Shown here one piece after another: positions 16,321 to 25,571 of a DNA stretch of 64,000 bases. The notes beneath the pieces were generated by a model that was not told the DNA's origin, did not search any database, and was given only the letters and a program-made list of their open reading frames with translations. The first letter of the stretch is position 1, and each line of letters starts with the position of its first letter. Where the stretch lies: NCBI GenBank assembly GCA_965216395.1, contig OZ244156.1, positions 248,001-312,000 of the forward strand, in the 5' to 3' direction. The position numbers and the translations under genes were made by a program. Source of the stretch: CAZBXD01 sp965216395 (GTDB lineage Bacteria; Pseudomonadota; Alphaproteobacteria; Micavibrionales; SZUA-601).

Positions 16321-17760
16321 GTGACACAAAAATCAGATCAGATCGTGCGTCGTGAACGTCAAACAAAGATTTTAGCAACCGTTGGCCCTGCCTCTTCCAG
16401 TCGGGAGGTTTTAAAAAAACTTTTTATTGCTGGCGTTGATGCTTTCCGGCTTAATTTTTCGCATGGCTCTTACGAAGAACATCAGGCACGTTTTGATATT
16501 ATTCGTGAATTAGAAAAAGAAATGGGGCGCTCTATTTGTATTTTGGCTGATTTACAAGGGCCTAAGCTTCGATTAGGTAAATTTGAAAACGGCCAAATTG
16601 ATGTAGCGCCAGGGCATCAAATTTGGCTTGATAGTGATGAAAGGTTGGGGGATGAAAACCGCGTCCATATGCCTCATCCAGAGATTATTCGTTCCCTTGC
16701 GGTGGATGAAAATTTCCTCGTCGATGATGGAAAAGTGCGTATGAAAGTCATCGAAAAAGGCGATGGTAAATTACTTGCCGAAGTGATTACGGGCAAAAAA
16801 TTGATGGATCGTAAGGGGGTTAACCTGCCCGATACGCTTTTAGATGTGTCGCCCTTGACGCCTAAAGATCGTAAAGATTTGGATTATGCGCTTTCCATGG
16901 GCGTGGATTGGATTGCTTTGTCATTTGTACAAAAGTCAGAAGATATTGCCGAAGCCAAAGAGATTATTGGTGATCAAGCCCTTATTATGGCCAAAATTGA
17001 AAAACCCTCCGCAGTTGACAATATTGATGGCATTATTGAACTTTCTGATGGCATTATGTTGGCACGTGGTGATTTGGGGGTTGAAATCCCTGCCGAGCAA
17101 GTCCCTGTTGTTCAGAAGAATATTGTTCGTAAAGTCCGTCGTGTAGGTAAACCCGTTGTTGTGGCGACACAAATGCTTGAATCCATGATTACATCACCAA
17201 CGCCCACACGCGCGGAAGCATCTGATGTGGCCACAGCTGTCTATGATGGCGCTGATACGGTGATGTTATCGGCTGAAACGGCGGCGGGGGAGTTTCCTGT
17301 TGAAGCTGTTTCAATTATGAATCGGATTGCTTGTACGGTTGAACATGATGAAACCTATCATTCAGTCATTAACAGTGAATATCCCATTATTGATGCAACA
17401 TCGTCCAATGCGATTGCTTTTGCAGCCAATCAAGTGGCTGAAACAGTGGGCGCTTCAACGATTGTGACTTATACAACAATGGGGACAACGGCGCGGCGCG
17501 TTTCGCGTGAACGTCCATCCATGCCCATTCTATGTTTGACACCCAATAATAAGGTTGCGCGCCGTTTGGTGATATCCTATGGTGTACAAGCGATTGTTTC
17601 CAATGAAACACAGCGTTTTTCAGAAGCTGTTGCCAATGCGCAAGCTGTAGCACAAGAAAACGGCTTTGCCCAAAAAGGGGATCGCATTGTTGTGACCGCT
17701 GGAGTGCCTTTTGGAACGCCAGGAACGACCAATATTTTACGCATTGCTGAAATTGATTAA
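16321..17760 (+). CDS. pyk: pyruvate kinase
   Basis: Last step of glycolysis, making pyruvate and ATP from phosphoenolpyruvate and ADP. Markers are TKILATVGPASSS at the start, LNFSHGSYEEH, the catalytic Lys segment IMAKIEKPSAVDNIDGI, and the metal/phosphate motif MLARGDLGVEIP. MLSAETAAGEFPVEAV and the C-terminal allosteric domain complete 479 residues, a normal length. It starts with GTG at 16321 after GAGTGAG. The leader has a small dyad TGAGAG/CTCTCA at 16268-16285. No terminator is clear between it and the response regulator 100 bases downstream. Confidence 0.97.
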   Translation: MTQKSDQIVRRERQTKILATVGPASSSREVLKKLFIAGVDAFRLNFSHGSYEEHQARFDIIRELEKEMGRSICILADLQGPKLRLGKFENGQIDVAPGHQIWLDSDERLGDENRVHMPHPEIIRSLAVDENFLVDDGKVRMKVIEKGDGKLLAEVITGKKLMDRKGVNLPDTLLDVSPLTPKDRKDLDYALSMGVDWIALSFVQKSEDIAEAKEIIGDQALIMAKIEKPSAVDNIDGIIELSDGIMLARGDLGVEIPAEQVPVVQKNIVRKVRRVGKPVVVATQMLESMITSPTPTRAEASDVATAVYDGADTVMLSAETAAGEFPVEAVSIMNRIACTVEHDETYHSVINSEYPIIDATSSNAIAFAANQVAETVGASTIVTYTTMGTTARRVSRERPSMPILCLTPNNKVARRLVISYGVQAIVSNETQRFSEAVANAQAVAQENGFAQKGDRIVVTAGVPFGTPGTTNILRIAEID

Positions 17761-17861
17761 AATATTCTACATATTTCGAGCGGTTTAAAGTTTTAATTAA
17801 TAAACTTAGCTTTATATAACAAACTATGAATTGATAATAAATTTGAGTTGTCCAGCTTATT

Positions 17862-18233
17862 ATGTCTGAAAATAAAAAAATTCTAGTGGTTGAAGATAAT
17901 GATTTTGTGCGTATGCAAATTGTTTCTTTTCTAAAAAGCGGTGGGTATGACGTTGATGAAGCCATTGACGGACAATCAGCTGAAAGTCAAATGGCCAATC
18001 GTCCACACATGATTATTGCGGATGTTATGATGGAGCCTGTGGATGGTTTTACCTTTATTCGTAATTTGCGTAATAAAAGTGATGAAACCCCAGTTATTTT
18101 TGTAACAGGGGATCAAAAAAGTGATTTATTGGAACAATCTAACAAATTGGGTGGTGTTGGATTTTTGATTAAACCTGTTCAAAAAGATCGACTTTTGATG
18201 ACAGTTGAACGAACATTAAAGAGAGCAGGTTAG
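17862..18233 (+). CDS. single-domain response regulator (CheY-like)
   Basis: A 123-residue receiver domain with no output domain. The acidic pocket E11-D12, phosphoacceptor D54 (IIADVMM), T82 (FVTGD) and K104 (LIKPV) are all present, so it should be phosphorylatable. Its stop is three bases before the ATG of the secretin gene, placing it as the first gene of the pilus operon. It probably relays a signal to pilus assembly or motility by protein contact, but no histidine kinase is encoded in the window, and the partner is unknown. Confidence 0.92.
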   Translation: MSENKKILVVEDNDFVRMQIVSFLKSGGYDVDEAIDGQSAESQMANRPHMIIADVMMEPVDGFTFIRNLRNKSDETPVIFVTGDQKSDLLEQSNKLGGVGFLIKPVQKDRLLMTVERTLKRAG

Positions 18234-18236
18234 ACC

Positions 18237-19838
18237 ATGAAATATAAATTTAAAGATGTTTTGCAAAAATGTTTTCTTGGACTTAGTCTTGCTTTAACTG
18301 CGTGTGCACCTGTTGATGTACCGCATTCTCGTAAGGTTAATATCCCCGATGCTGCAGAGCCACAAGAAAGATTTCAAACAGTTAATCAGCGCAATGATTC
18401 AGTTGTATATGTGCAATTATCTGAAGATATCCTAAGGCCTAAAAGAATTATTGAGGATCAACTGCCTAAGGGACAGATTGGACCTTTTGAATTGCGTTCT
18501 GAAACCTTAGCTGCGGCTTTGCAATTTGTATTATCTGATTACAATATTCCATTAGCTTTTGAAACGGATGAAGCTTTAACACGAACCATCACTGTTTCTG
18601 GTTTAAAAGGGTCGGTGGATAAAGTTGTCTCTAACATGTGTAGCTTAGCGGATCTTTATTGTTCTTTTGCGGATGGTATCTTGACTGTTAAAGACACAGA
18701 AGTTTTTACGGTTGCTTTACCACCTATTGCCCAAGAAACTTATGATGAAGTAATCAATGGTTTAGAAGCGATTATAGGCAATAAGCCGATCGTGGATAAT
18801 ACAACACGTTCCATCATTTATTCAGCTAGCCACCGTACCAATCAACGCGCGACGAATTATTTTGAACGTTTGCGTTCAAACACGGCTTTGATTATTTTTG
18901 AAACTCAAATTTGGGAAGTGAATTTAAGCAATAGAAATCAGACCGGCGTCGATTGGAGTGCGTTTACTATTGATGCGGGTGATGTGGCTCTTAACTTAAC
19001 CCGTGATGCCAGCCCCACCATTGCCGGGGCGTTTGGCGTCGGGGCGACCTATACCAGTGGTGACTTAACTTTTGATGGTGTTTTTGATTTTCTATCAACA
19101 CAAGGTGCGGTGAAGACAGTTTCGCAACCACAGATTACGGTTCTTTCTGGCTCTGAAGCGACAATGCGTATTGGTAATACTCGTCAATATATTTCCGAAG
19201 TTACCAGTAATGAAGGCTTTAGTGATACAGATAATTTATCCGTTGAAACATCGACATTAGAAACAGGTCTGACAATCAAAATCGCCAGTGCTTGGGATAA
19301 TTCGACAGTGTATGGCAATTTATCTATTGAGTTGCAAGATTTAATTAATTTGGAATCAGTTGATGTGGGCAATACAAGTATTCAGCTTCCAGAAACCAGT
19401 GAACGTATTATTGAAACACGCATTCGCGTTCGTCCTGGTGATGCGATATTAATTGGAGGTATTGTCACTGAAAGAGATGATTTTGATAAAGAAGGGCCTG
19501 GTTTTAGCAATCCATTGATTTCTACGAAAAGAACAACAGATGCTTCGAATACAGAATTGGTATATATGATGCGACCACGCGTTGTTATTTATACAGATCA
19601 TGCGCCTATAGAAGAATCACAAAGTGCATTAAATAATGATTTAACACTTAATAATCAAACCAAGATCATTAAGCCAAAAGCGATTACAGAAAAAGAAGCA
19701 AAAGAACTTGAAAATATGCTTTTCGATCAAACAAATCAGAAAAAGAAGCAAAATGATTCTCCACTTTCCCAATATCTGAGTGATTTAACTACGGATGTTG
19801 CACCCCAAGATATTACAAAACATCCTGAAAAAGATTAA
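18237..19838 (+). CDS. type IVb pilus secretin lipoprotein (PilN/BfpB-like)
   Basis: Forms the outer-membrane channel of a type IV pilus or type II-like system. A lipoprotein signal peptide ends LALTAC, with lipidation at C23. Residues ~80-165 look like an N1/STN secretin domain (GPFELRSETLAAALQFVL). The C-terminal secretin domain is clear in TVSQPQITVLSGSEATMRIGN-type sequence and RIRVRPGDAILIGGIVTERDD. At 533 residues and as a lipoprotein it fits the PilN/BfpB/TcpC group of type IVb pili rather than PilQ or GspD. A charged tail follows residue ~470. It is directly followed by a periplasmic protein and the assembly ATPase. Confidence 0.9.
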   Translation: MKYKFKDVLQKCFLGLSLALTACAPVDVPHSRKVNIPDAAEPQERFQTVNQRNDSVVYVQLSEDILRPKRIIEDQLPKGQIGPFELRSETLAAALQFVLSDYNIPLAFETDEALTRTITVSGLKGSVDKVVSNMCSLADLYCSFADGILTVKDTEVFTVALPPIAQETYDEVINGLEAIIGNKPIVDNTTRSIIYSASHRTNQRATNYFERLRSNTALIIFETQIWEVNLSNRNQTGVDWSAFTIDAGDVALNLTRDASPTIAGAFGVGATYTSGDLTFDGVFDFLSTQGAVKTVSQPQITVLSGSEATMRIGNTRQYISEVTSNEGFSDTDNLSVETSTLETGLTIKIASAWDNSTVYGNLSIELQDLINLESVDVGNTSIQLPETSERIIETRIRVRPGDAILIGGIVTERDDFDKEGPGFSNPLISTKRTTDASNTELVYMMRPRVVIYTDHAPIEESQSALNNDLTLNNQTKIIKPKAITEKEAKELENMLFDQTNQKKKQNDSPLSQYLSDLTTDVAPQDITKHPEKD

Positions 19839-19948
19839 AATCGATCCTTAAAATTGAAAGTTTATTAATTTTTTATCCTTAAAACAGAGGATACTGGTCG
19901 GTTTATTCTGGATTCAGATAAATTTTTATCGAGATAGAATTGATAAAA

Positions 19949-19967
19949 AACAGCTGAGGAGGCTGTT
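19949..19967 (+). promoter_or_regulatory. hairpin presenting the ribosome binding site in its loop
   Basis: AACAGC and GCTGTT form a perfect 6-bp stem around the 7-base loop TGAGGAG, which is the Shine-Dalgarno sequence of the gene starting at 19971. Such an arrangement can modulate ribosome access or be a site for a regulatory protein or sRNA. The stem is short and may only be local structure. Confidence 0.45.
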
Positions 19968-19970
19968 CAT

Positions 19971-21563
19971 ATGCAAAAGAAGATTACATCCACTCTATCG
20001 TGTTTCTTTGTTACGTTAACTGTCTGTTTTATGGTTGTTTTTTTTACTGGCACATCATTGGCTCAAACACGTGGCTTTGAAGACCCTGTTTTACCGGGTA
20101 GCACGTCTGGAGGACAAGACCTAATGCCTTTAAAGTCAGAATATGATGGTGGTACAATTGATATTGGTGCCAGTGTACAAGTAATTAGTTTGTTTAAAAA
20201 CACAAGTGGTCAACCCATCACGCTGAAAGATTTAGAGTTAATTCCTTCGTCAAATGTACAAACAACAATAGGTGTTAATCAGTGTTTAGATGAACCGATT
20301 CAGCCAGGTGTTGAATGTGCAATAACTGTGAATATTACCGGTATGAGCATGGGGGACTATCGTGTGGATATGTTGCTCAACCATGACGCACGTTCCAGAT
20401 TGTCAACAGCGGCGATAACCGGTCGTGTTGGGAATGCGAATGCTCGAAATGGGGATCTACTTGTCACATCTATTGAAGCGATTCCAAATGAGTTGGATTT
20501 TGGAATTTTAAATAGTCGTAATCCTTTATTACGTTCTTTAGTTTTGAAAAATTCTACTGCGCAAGAGGTGAATATTAGTGCAATTGATTTGGTTGCACCT
20601 GATCAAAGTGGTTTCGAGCTCACAGCGATTGACTGTGTGGCATTAAAACCAGATCAGTCATGTATCGTTTCTGTTAAATGGTCACCAACCAGTCAAGGTC
20701 AATCAGAAGGCTTGATTGTTGTTCGCCATGATGCCGCTGCAGGCGTAATGAGTTTGGGCATAAAAGGTGATTATCAACCCAGTAAACAAGAAACCGCCTC
20801 GCGCTTCCCAAGTCTTATTCCTGGTTATGGTTTATTGATTGCGGATCGTGAAGAAATTGATTTTGACGATGAAGTGGATGGGGCGGCCTCTATTACGGTG
20901 AGTTTAGTCAATAATGGTGACCAGTCTGTGACAATTCAATCCTTACAGCTTGCGGGTTCTGATAATGGTCTTTCTTTGGCTGCTGATGGGTGTCATACAG
21001 GCAAAATCCTTAAACCCTTACAAGCATGTCCATTAACTGTTAATTGGTTGCCGCGTCGTGAAGGCCCTATTATTGATGATATTCAAATTAAACATGATGG
21101 GGTTCGTGGTGTTTTGGTTTTACCGATCCGCGGTGAAGCGATTGAACCCGTTAAGAGTGATTTTCCACTAATGGCGGTATCCCATGTGAATGAATTACCA
21201 AAGTTAAGAGCCCATGATTTAGATGGTAATGTTAATTCAAATCTAAGTTCAAAGACGCTTTCGTCAAATATGGAATTGAGTTCAGGTGATTCCGCGTCAT
21301 TAAATGGTTATAAAGTGACATCTCATTCAAAGGATAGAGCTGTGATCTCTGGCCCAAGAGGACGATTAATTGTTAAAGATGGCCAGATACAAGTGATAGG
21401 TGGTTCAAGATGGATTACCAATATTGTTAGTGATGGTGTAGAGCTGACCTCGAAAAATAATTCTGTTTTGCTTGTTTTTGATCCTTCTTTTAACTTCAAT
21501 AATAAGAATGTTTCTATTGAAGAGACGTCTCGAAGACGTTCCCGTGATAATGATAATGAATAG
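19971..21563 (+). CDS. periplasmic protein with three Ig-like (ASH/choice-of-anchor) repeats, pilus operon
   Basis: A 530-residue secreted protein with a signal peptide ending SLAQ (cleavage after A31). Three related beta-sandwich repeats follow at about 60-152, 170-267 and 292-389. Each has a Cys pair (C105/C116, C222/C231, C341/C353) and an ending like EGLIVVRHDAAAGVMSLGIKG. They resemble ASPM-SPD2-Hydin or choice-of-anchor domains. After a Ser-rich linker, residues ~445-505 form a small beta domain (GYKVTSHSKDRAVISGP, GGSRWITNIVSDGVEL), similar in style to GspC-HR or PilP domains that dock on secretins. It sits between secretin and ATPase genes, so I infer a periplasmic adaptor of the secretin. 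Its ATG follows GAGGAG. Confidence 0.75.
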   Translation: MQKKITSTLSCFFVTLTVCFMVVFFTGTSLAQTRGFEDPVLPGSTSGGQDLMPLKSEYDGGTIDIGASVQVISLFKNTSGQPITLKDLELIPSSNVQTTIGVNQCLDEPIQPGVECAITVNITGMSMGDYRVDMLLNHDARSRLSTAAITGRVGNANARNGDLLVTSIEAIPNELDFGILNSRNPLLRSLVLKNSTAQEVNISAIDLVAPDQSGFELTAIDCVALKPDQSCIVSVKWSPTSQGQSEGLIVVRHDAAAGVMSLGIKGDYQPSKQETASRFPSLIPGYGLLIADREEIDFDDEVDGAASITVSLVNNGDQSVTIQSLQLAGSDNGLSLAADGCHTGKILKPLQACPLTVNWLPRREGPIIDDIQIKHDGVRGVLVLPIRGEAIEPVKSDFPLMAVSHVNELPKLRAHDLDGNVNSNLSSKTLSSNMELSSGDSASLNGYKVTSHSKDRAVISGPRGRLIVKDGQIQVIGGSRWITNIVSDGVELTSKNNSVLLVFDPSFNFNNKNVSIEETSRRRSRDNDNE

Positions 21564-21574
21564 GGGGTAGATTT

Positions 21575-23308
21575 GTGTCAGATTTAACCTCCGATCGTAA
21601 GAAAAATGTTCCAGCTAAAGAAGGCCGTGAACGCTATTTAGATATGGTTCAAAAAGAACGGGCCATGTTGGTTGAAAACGGTATCAATCGATCTATTGAA
21701 CAACTTCTTGTGGCGGCTGGCGGCTTTGACAGTCAACCCGAAGAAGGAAGTGACCAAATAAAGGATAATGCTTCTGGAGATCAACTGCGCGCAGTTATAC
21801 CGGTACAAGCATGGATGCCTCTCAGCATTCATTTGATTGGTTTAGATGAAGGTGTTTTAAAAATTGCCCCTTTATATGAGCTTAATGATCGTCAAATTGC
21901 CAATCTTAAATCAACGATTAAGCGATCTGGTTTTAGAGTCAGAGAAGTTGATTCTGAATTATGGGATCGGGCGGAATTGCTTGAAACGCTTCGCAAGGTT
22001 CATGATTTGGCCGCAGACCGTTGTGAGAAAACGTTATCAACTTGGCTGAAAGATTTGGATAATGGAATATTACTTAATCAATTTCAGCGCGATATGCTGG
22101 CTGAAGCATTACAAATGCGTGCTTCGGATATTCATATTACACAAGACCCGTCACCCGATGCGCCAAATTGGATTAAATATCGCATTGATGGTGATCTTGT
22201 GCCGATGCATCTTCTTCCCTCTGACGCAATGGGTCGACTAACAACACTTCTCAAACGTGATGCAGGGCTTAACTTTGGTGATCGTCGGACCCCTCAAGAT
22301 GGTCGTTTTGGCTTTGTGTGGCAGGGGCGTTCAATTGATGTGCGTGTTGCTGCGGGCTCTCAGGGACAAGACGGTGAAAAAATTACGATGCGTATGTTAG
22401 ATCGTGCGGCATTACGCAGTTTTGATGAACTCTTTCGGCGCCACGAAGATGTGGGGCAACATTTGGCGCGCTTATTATCCCCGGCTGTAAAAGGTGATGG
22501 CGGTCTTATTTTGCTTTCTGGACCAACCGGTTCAGGTAAAACAACAACGCTTTATGCTTCCGTTCAACAAATTGATCGTCGGCGCCGTCATGTTTTATCG
22601 ATCGAAGATCCTATTGAATATGAAATGCGTTATGCAACCCAGTGGCAAGTTTCTCCGGGGATAAAGGGCGGTGAATTTGTCGATTTGATCCGTGCCAGCA
22701 TGCGTCATGATCCCGATTATATTATTATTGGTGAAATGCGTGACGGGGATACGGTCGAAACAGCCTTGCGTGCGTCAGAGTCAGGGCATACCGTTATTTC
22801 AACTGTTCATGCCGATAGTGCAGTTCAGACAATTGAACGCCTTCGTTCTTTTATGCCCAGTGAAAAAGATCGCTCATCCACCTATACCCTCTCTCAGCAA
22901 ATTCGTGCTATTTTAAATCAGCGCCTTATCCGAACGCTTTGTAAAGGGTGTTCAGCCAAGGTTAAAGTATCTGAAACACTAAACGATAGTGAAATGAAAA
23001 GATTACATATAGACCCTGATCATGAGGTGCGTCGGCATAATCAAAATGGCTGTGATTTGTGTAATCGGACAGGTTATTTAGGTCGGACTTTGCTTCTTGA
23101 AGCGCTCCTTTTTGAAGGTACCGATAAAAACCGTCGTGAAGTTTATCGTGCGATTTTGAGAAATACAGACGAAGTCGCGGATGTTGAGGGTGTAACCTTA
23201 CATTCCAAAGCTGATGGCGTTCGCCAATTAGTCAAAGATGGTTGGATTGATCCAGATGTCGGATTGATCCAATTGGAAGCCATTGAAGGTTCGCAAGAAG
23301 GGGAATGA
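21575..23308 (+). CDS. pilus assembly / type II secretion ATPase (PilQ/GspE family)
   Basis: Cytoplasmic hexameric ATPase powering pilus extension. Walker A is GPTGSGKT from residue 316, the Asp box is IEDPIEYEM, Walker B is YIIIGEMRDG and the His box is ISTVHADS. A zinc-type cluster C456/C459 and C493/C496 (LCKGC, CDLC) marks the GspE/PilB extension subgroup rather than the PilT retraction type. The N-terminal ~170 residues form the platform-binding region. It begins with GTG after AGGGGG and is followed at three bases by the platform protein gene. No PilT homologue is in the window, as in many type IVb systems. Confidence 0.95.
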   Translation: MSDLTSDRKKNVPAKEGRERYLDMVQKERAMLVENGINRSIEQLLVAAGGFDSQPEEGSDQIKDNASGDQLRAVIPVQAWMPLSIHLIGLDEGVLKIAPLYELNDRQIANLKSTIKRSGFRVREVDSELWDRAELLETLRKVHDLAADRCEKTLSTWLKDLDNGILLNQFQRDMLAEALQMRASDIHITQDPSPDAPNWIKYRIDGDLVPMHLLPSDAMGRLTTLLKRDAGLNFGDRRTPQDGRFGFVWQGRSIDVRVAAGSQGQDGEKITMRMLDRAALRSFDELFRRHEDVGQHLARLLSPAVKGDGGLILLSGPTGSGKTTTLYASVQQIDRRRRHVLSIEDPIEYEMRYATQWQVSPGIKGGEFVDLIRASMRHDPDYIIIGEMRDGDTVETALRASESGHTVISTVHADSAVQTIERLRSFMPSEKDRSSTYTLSQQIRAILNQRLIRTLCKGCSAKVKVSETLNDSEMKRLHIDPDHEVRRHNQNGCDLCNRTGYLGRTLLLEALLFEGTDKNRREVYRAILRNTDEVADVEGVTLHSKADGVRQLVKDGWIDPDVGLIQLEAIEGSQEGE

Positions 23309-23311
23309 TGC

Positions 23312-24538
23312 ATGCAACAATGGCAAGCAGAATTCGCAATTGAAACACCGCAAGGCCCAAAGAAAGTCACGCGGACCTATTATTTGCCGACTATTGAGGA
23401 TGTGCGTAATGTTGTTCAAGAAGAAGGTGGCTATGTTCTTAAAATTAGACCACATAATCGTTCGATCATTGAAAGATATTTGGCCCGTTCTAGTTGGTGG
23501 CAAATACAATTGCTTCGCGGGATTCAATTTCGTTCAACATCCACATCTTCCAGTGTTGCATTTTGGCGTTTAATTGAGGCAGAAGATAATCCCCGTCGGC
23601 AAAATATTTTGGCGCCTGCGCGTGAAGCGTTACAACGCGGTTTAGGTATCATTGATGCGTTAAAAGCATTAAAATTATTTGATCATTCAACAATGGCTAT
23701 TCTTTCTGCCAGTGAATTAAGTAATCGTTTGCATGAAGGTATTCCCCACGCCATTCAAAATATTACGCAAAAACGAAAAAATATGGCTAAGATTGGCGGT
23801 ACAATTGCTTGGCTTGGTTTTGATATCATTTCTATTACCCAGGCTATGATATGGGGTAAAGGTTTGGTGTTAAAATGGTTTCGTGATAATCCACCCAGTG
23901 AGAATGACCCGCAAAAATATGAACAATATTTGGTCACGGTTAATAACCTTGAACTTCTATGGAATATATTGATTGTTACAGCCATAGCTGCGGGAGCTTT
24001 TTTAGCGTGGTGCATTTTTTCCTATTGGATTAATCGTGGTAATCGTGATTGGCCTACAGCGCGAATTGTTAGAAAGATTCCGTTAATTGGTGCTTATATG
24101 CGTGACCTTGGTTTTGCCGATAGTACGTCAGCCGCCGCACGTATGATCTATGGTGGTGTCCCAATTGCAGATGTTTTAGAACAATCATCGCAAGCGACAA
24201 ATGTTCCCGATGTTTCAAGTTTTTGGCTTAATTCTCATAAAGACTTATCGCGTGGTGTGGCTTTGGGTGTGGCGTTGGACCGTGAACCGCTTAATCGTAA
24301 TGAACGTATGGAATTGGCAACTGTGAGTGATTTGTCACAAATTGCCGATGTTTTAAAATCCATTTCTGAAATGCGCGCACGGGCGGCAAAAACTAAAGGC
24401 AGTTGGATTGTTTGGCTTGCATTTGGTTTATCCGGTCTTTACCTTTTAATAGCATTTGGTAGTGCAATCTATGCATTGACAGTTATGAATATTTCAATGG
24501 ATAGTTTGATGAGTGATATGATGATGGGTGGTATCTAA
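23312..24538 (+). CDS. pilus inner-membrane platform protein (PilR/GspF-like)
   Basis: The membrane platform on which the ATPase drives pilin polymerisation. It is 408 residues with hydrophobic helices at about 155-178, 222-242 and 366-392 separated by helical cytoplasmic domains. The T2SSF pattern is visible in FADSTSAAARMIYGGVPIADVL and NRNERMELATVSD. It lacks the usual poly-aromatic N-terminal start of GspF and is closer in size to R64 PilR. The ATG lies three bases past the ATPase stop, so it is co-translated with the motor protein. Confidence 0.85.
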   Translation: MQQWQAEFAIETPQGPKKVTRTYYLPTIEDVRNVVQEEGGYVLKIRPHNRSIIERYLARSSWWQIQLLRGIQFRSTSTSSSVAFWRLIEAEDNPRRQNILAPAREALQRGLGIIDALKALKLFDHSTMAILSASELSNRLHEGIPHAIQNITQKRKNMAKIGGTIAWLGFDIISITQAMIWGKGLVLKWFRDNPPSENDPQKYEQYLVTVNNLELLWNILIVTAIAAGAFLAWCIFSYWINRGNRDWPTARIVRKIPLIGAYMRDLGFADSTSAAARMIYGGVPIADVLEQSSQATNVPDVSSFWLNSHKDLSRGVALGVALDREPLNRNERMELATVSDLSQIADVLKSISEMRARAAKTKGSWIVWLAFGLSGLYLLIAFGSAIYALTVMNISMDSLMSDMMMGGI

Positions 24539-24541
24539 AAA

Positions 24542-25483
24542 ATGGACAACAATAATAATATATCTAATGCAGAAGTCGAAATGCCCTCCCAAGCGATGCC
24601 TAAGAGTAAAATCGTTGATTCTTCCAAAGATGTTGAGAAACAGGTGTATTTGCCTTCAGGTTTAGTGGGCGGGTCAATTCCCTATATCTCAGGTACTGAA
24701 GATGAAGCTGTATGGAATGCGGCTGCACATGCTTGTGGTACGGAGAGAATTTACTATGTCTATACAGTTTATGAGGAACGTTGTTGGTATTTGGCTACAC
24801 CGTCTAAAACACTTGCATCTAATCCAGAGAGTTGGTGCCCATTAGCCTCCGCGCTACCTGGAAATTCAGAGTTTTGGGACTTTGAAACAGTTCATATTTA
24901 TGAGCAAGATGGTATGGCTGCCGCTTTAAGATGGGACAGTGAAACAGGCCGTATGCAAGTTTTTGTCGGCGCATCAAGAACAATTTTACCTCGTATACAA
25001 AGTATGGAAGGCAATTTTGTAACAATTAATAAGGATAGTTTGTCTCCAATTGAGTGGAAAAATAGAGCGCTCATGCAAGAGAAATTATCCCGTGCAACAG
25101 TGCGTGGCTTATTTTGGTCTGGTTTAATTGTCACGCTTATTGCTCTTAGTTTTTGGTTGTTCACACATATTGCGGCAACAATTATCAAGCCGGATGTCCG
25201 TAAAGCGCAACAAGAAACAGAAAGTGCAACGATTGGTTTGATGCTTGAGGCGGGCAAGGCGCTCACCAGTGAAAGTCAAAAACATTTATACAGAGTACAA
25301 GAACTCCTCGTTAATTTCCAAGATATTGGTGGTACCTTGATAAAATATGAGATTGATAAAGGTCAAGTTGTATGGGAGGCTTTGATTCCATCATCATTAG
25401 CGGCGAATACAGTCAGTGAATTAGGGGCTAAAACAATCGGTCGTGAAGGTGATGGACGTCTTAGAATTCAAGGGAATCGGTAA
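24542..25483 (+). CDS. bitopic inner-membrane protein of pilus operon (PilO2/BfpC-like position)
   Basis: A 313-residue protein with a ~187-residue cytoplasmic region, one membrane helix at about 188-213, and a ~100-residue periplasmic tail with coiled-coil character (residues 218-260). The cytoplasmic part has an odd aromatic and Cys-rich segment (ERIYYVYTVYEERCWYLATP; C65, C81, C99). The topology and place after the platform gene match accessory proteins such as PilO2, TcpD or BfpC, which link ATPase to periplasm; sequence identity to these cannot be judged by eye. It starts three bases after the previous stop. Confidence 0.65.
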   Translation: MDNNNNISNAEVEMPSQAMPKSKIVDSSKDVEKQVYLPSGLVGGSIPYISGTEDEAVWNAAAHACGTERIYYVYTVYEERCWYLATPSKTLASNPESWCPLASALPGNSEFWDFETVHIYEQDGMAAALRWDSETGRMQVFVGASRTILPRIQSMEGNFVTINKDSLSPIEWKNRALMQEKLSRATVRGLFWSGLIVTLIALSFWLFTHIAATIIKPDVRKAQQETESATIGLMLEAGKALTSESQKHLYRVQELLVNFQDIGGTLIKYEIDKGQVVWEALIPSSLAANTVSELGAKTIGREGDGRLRIQGNR

Positions 25484-25571
25484 TACATGAATTTATTTGA
25501 ACAATTTAAAGTTATTGTAAACTCTTTTTCGTTTAATATCAGCTCTCAATCTAGGTGAAAAAGATCTCAAG

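Noticed and set aside
17387..17965. 192-codon minus-strand ORF over the end of pyk and the response regulator
   Set aside because: It runs antisense to two well-supported genes and shows no protein-like pattern of its own.
25487..25558. 23-codon ORF in the gap between two pilus accessory genes
   Set aside because: Too short to judge, no clear ribosome binding site, no recognisable motif.
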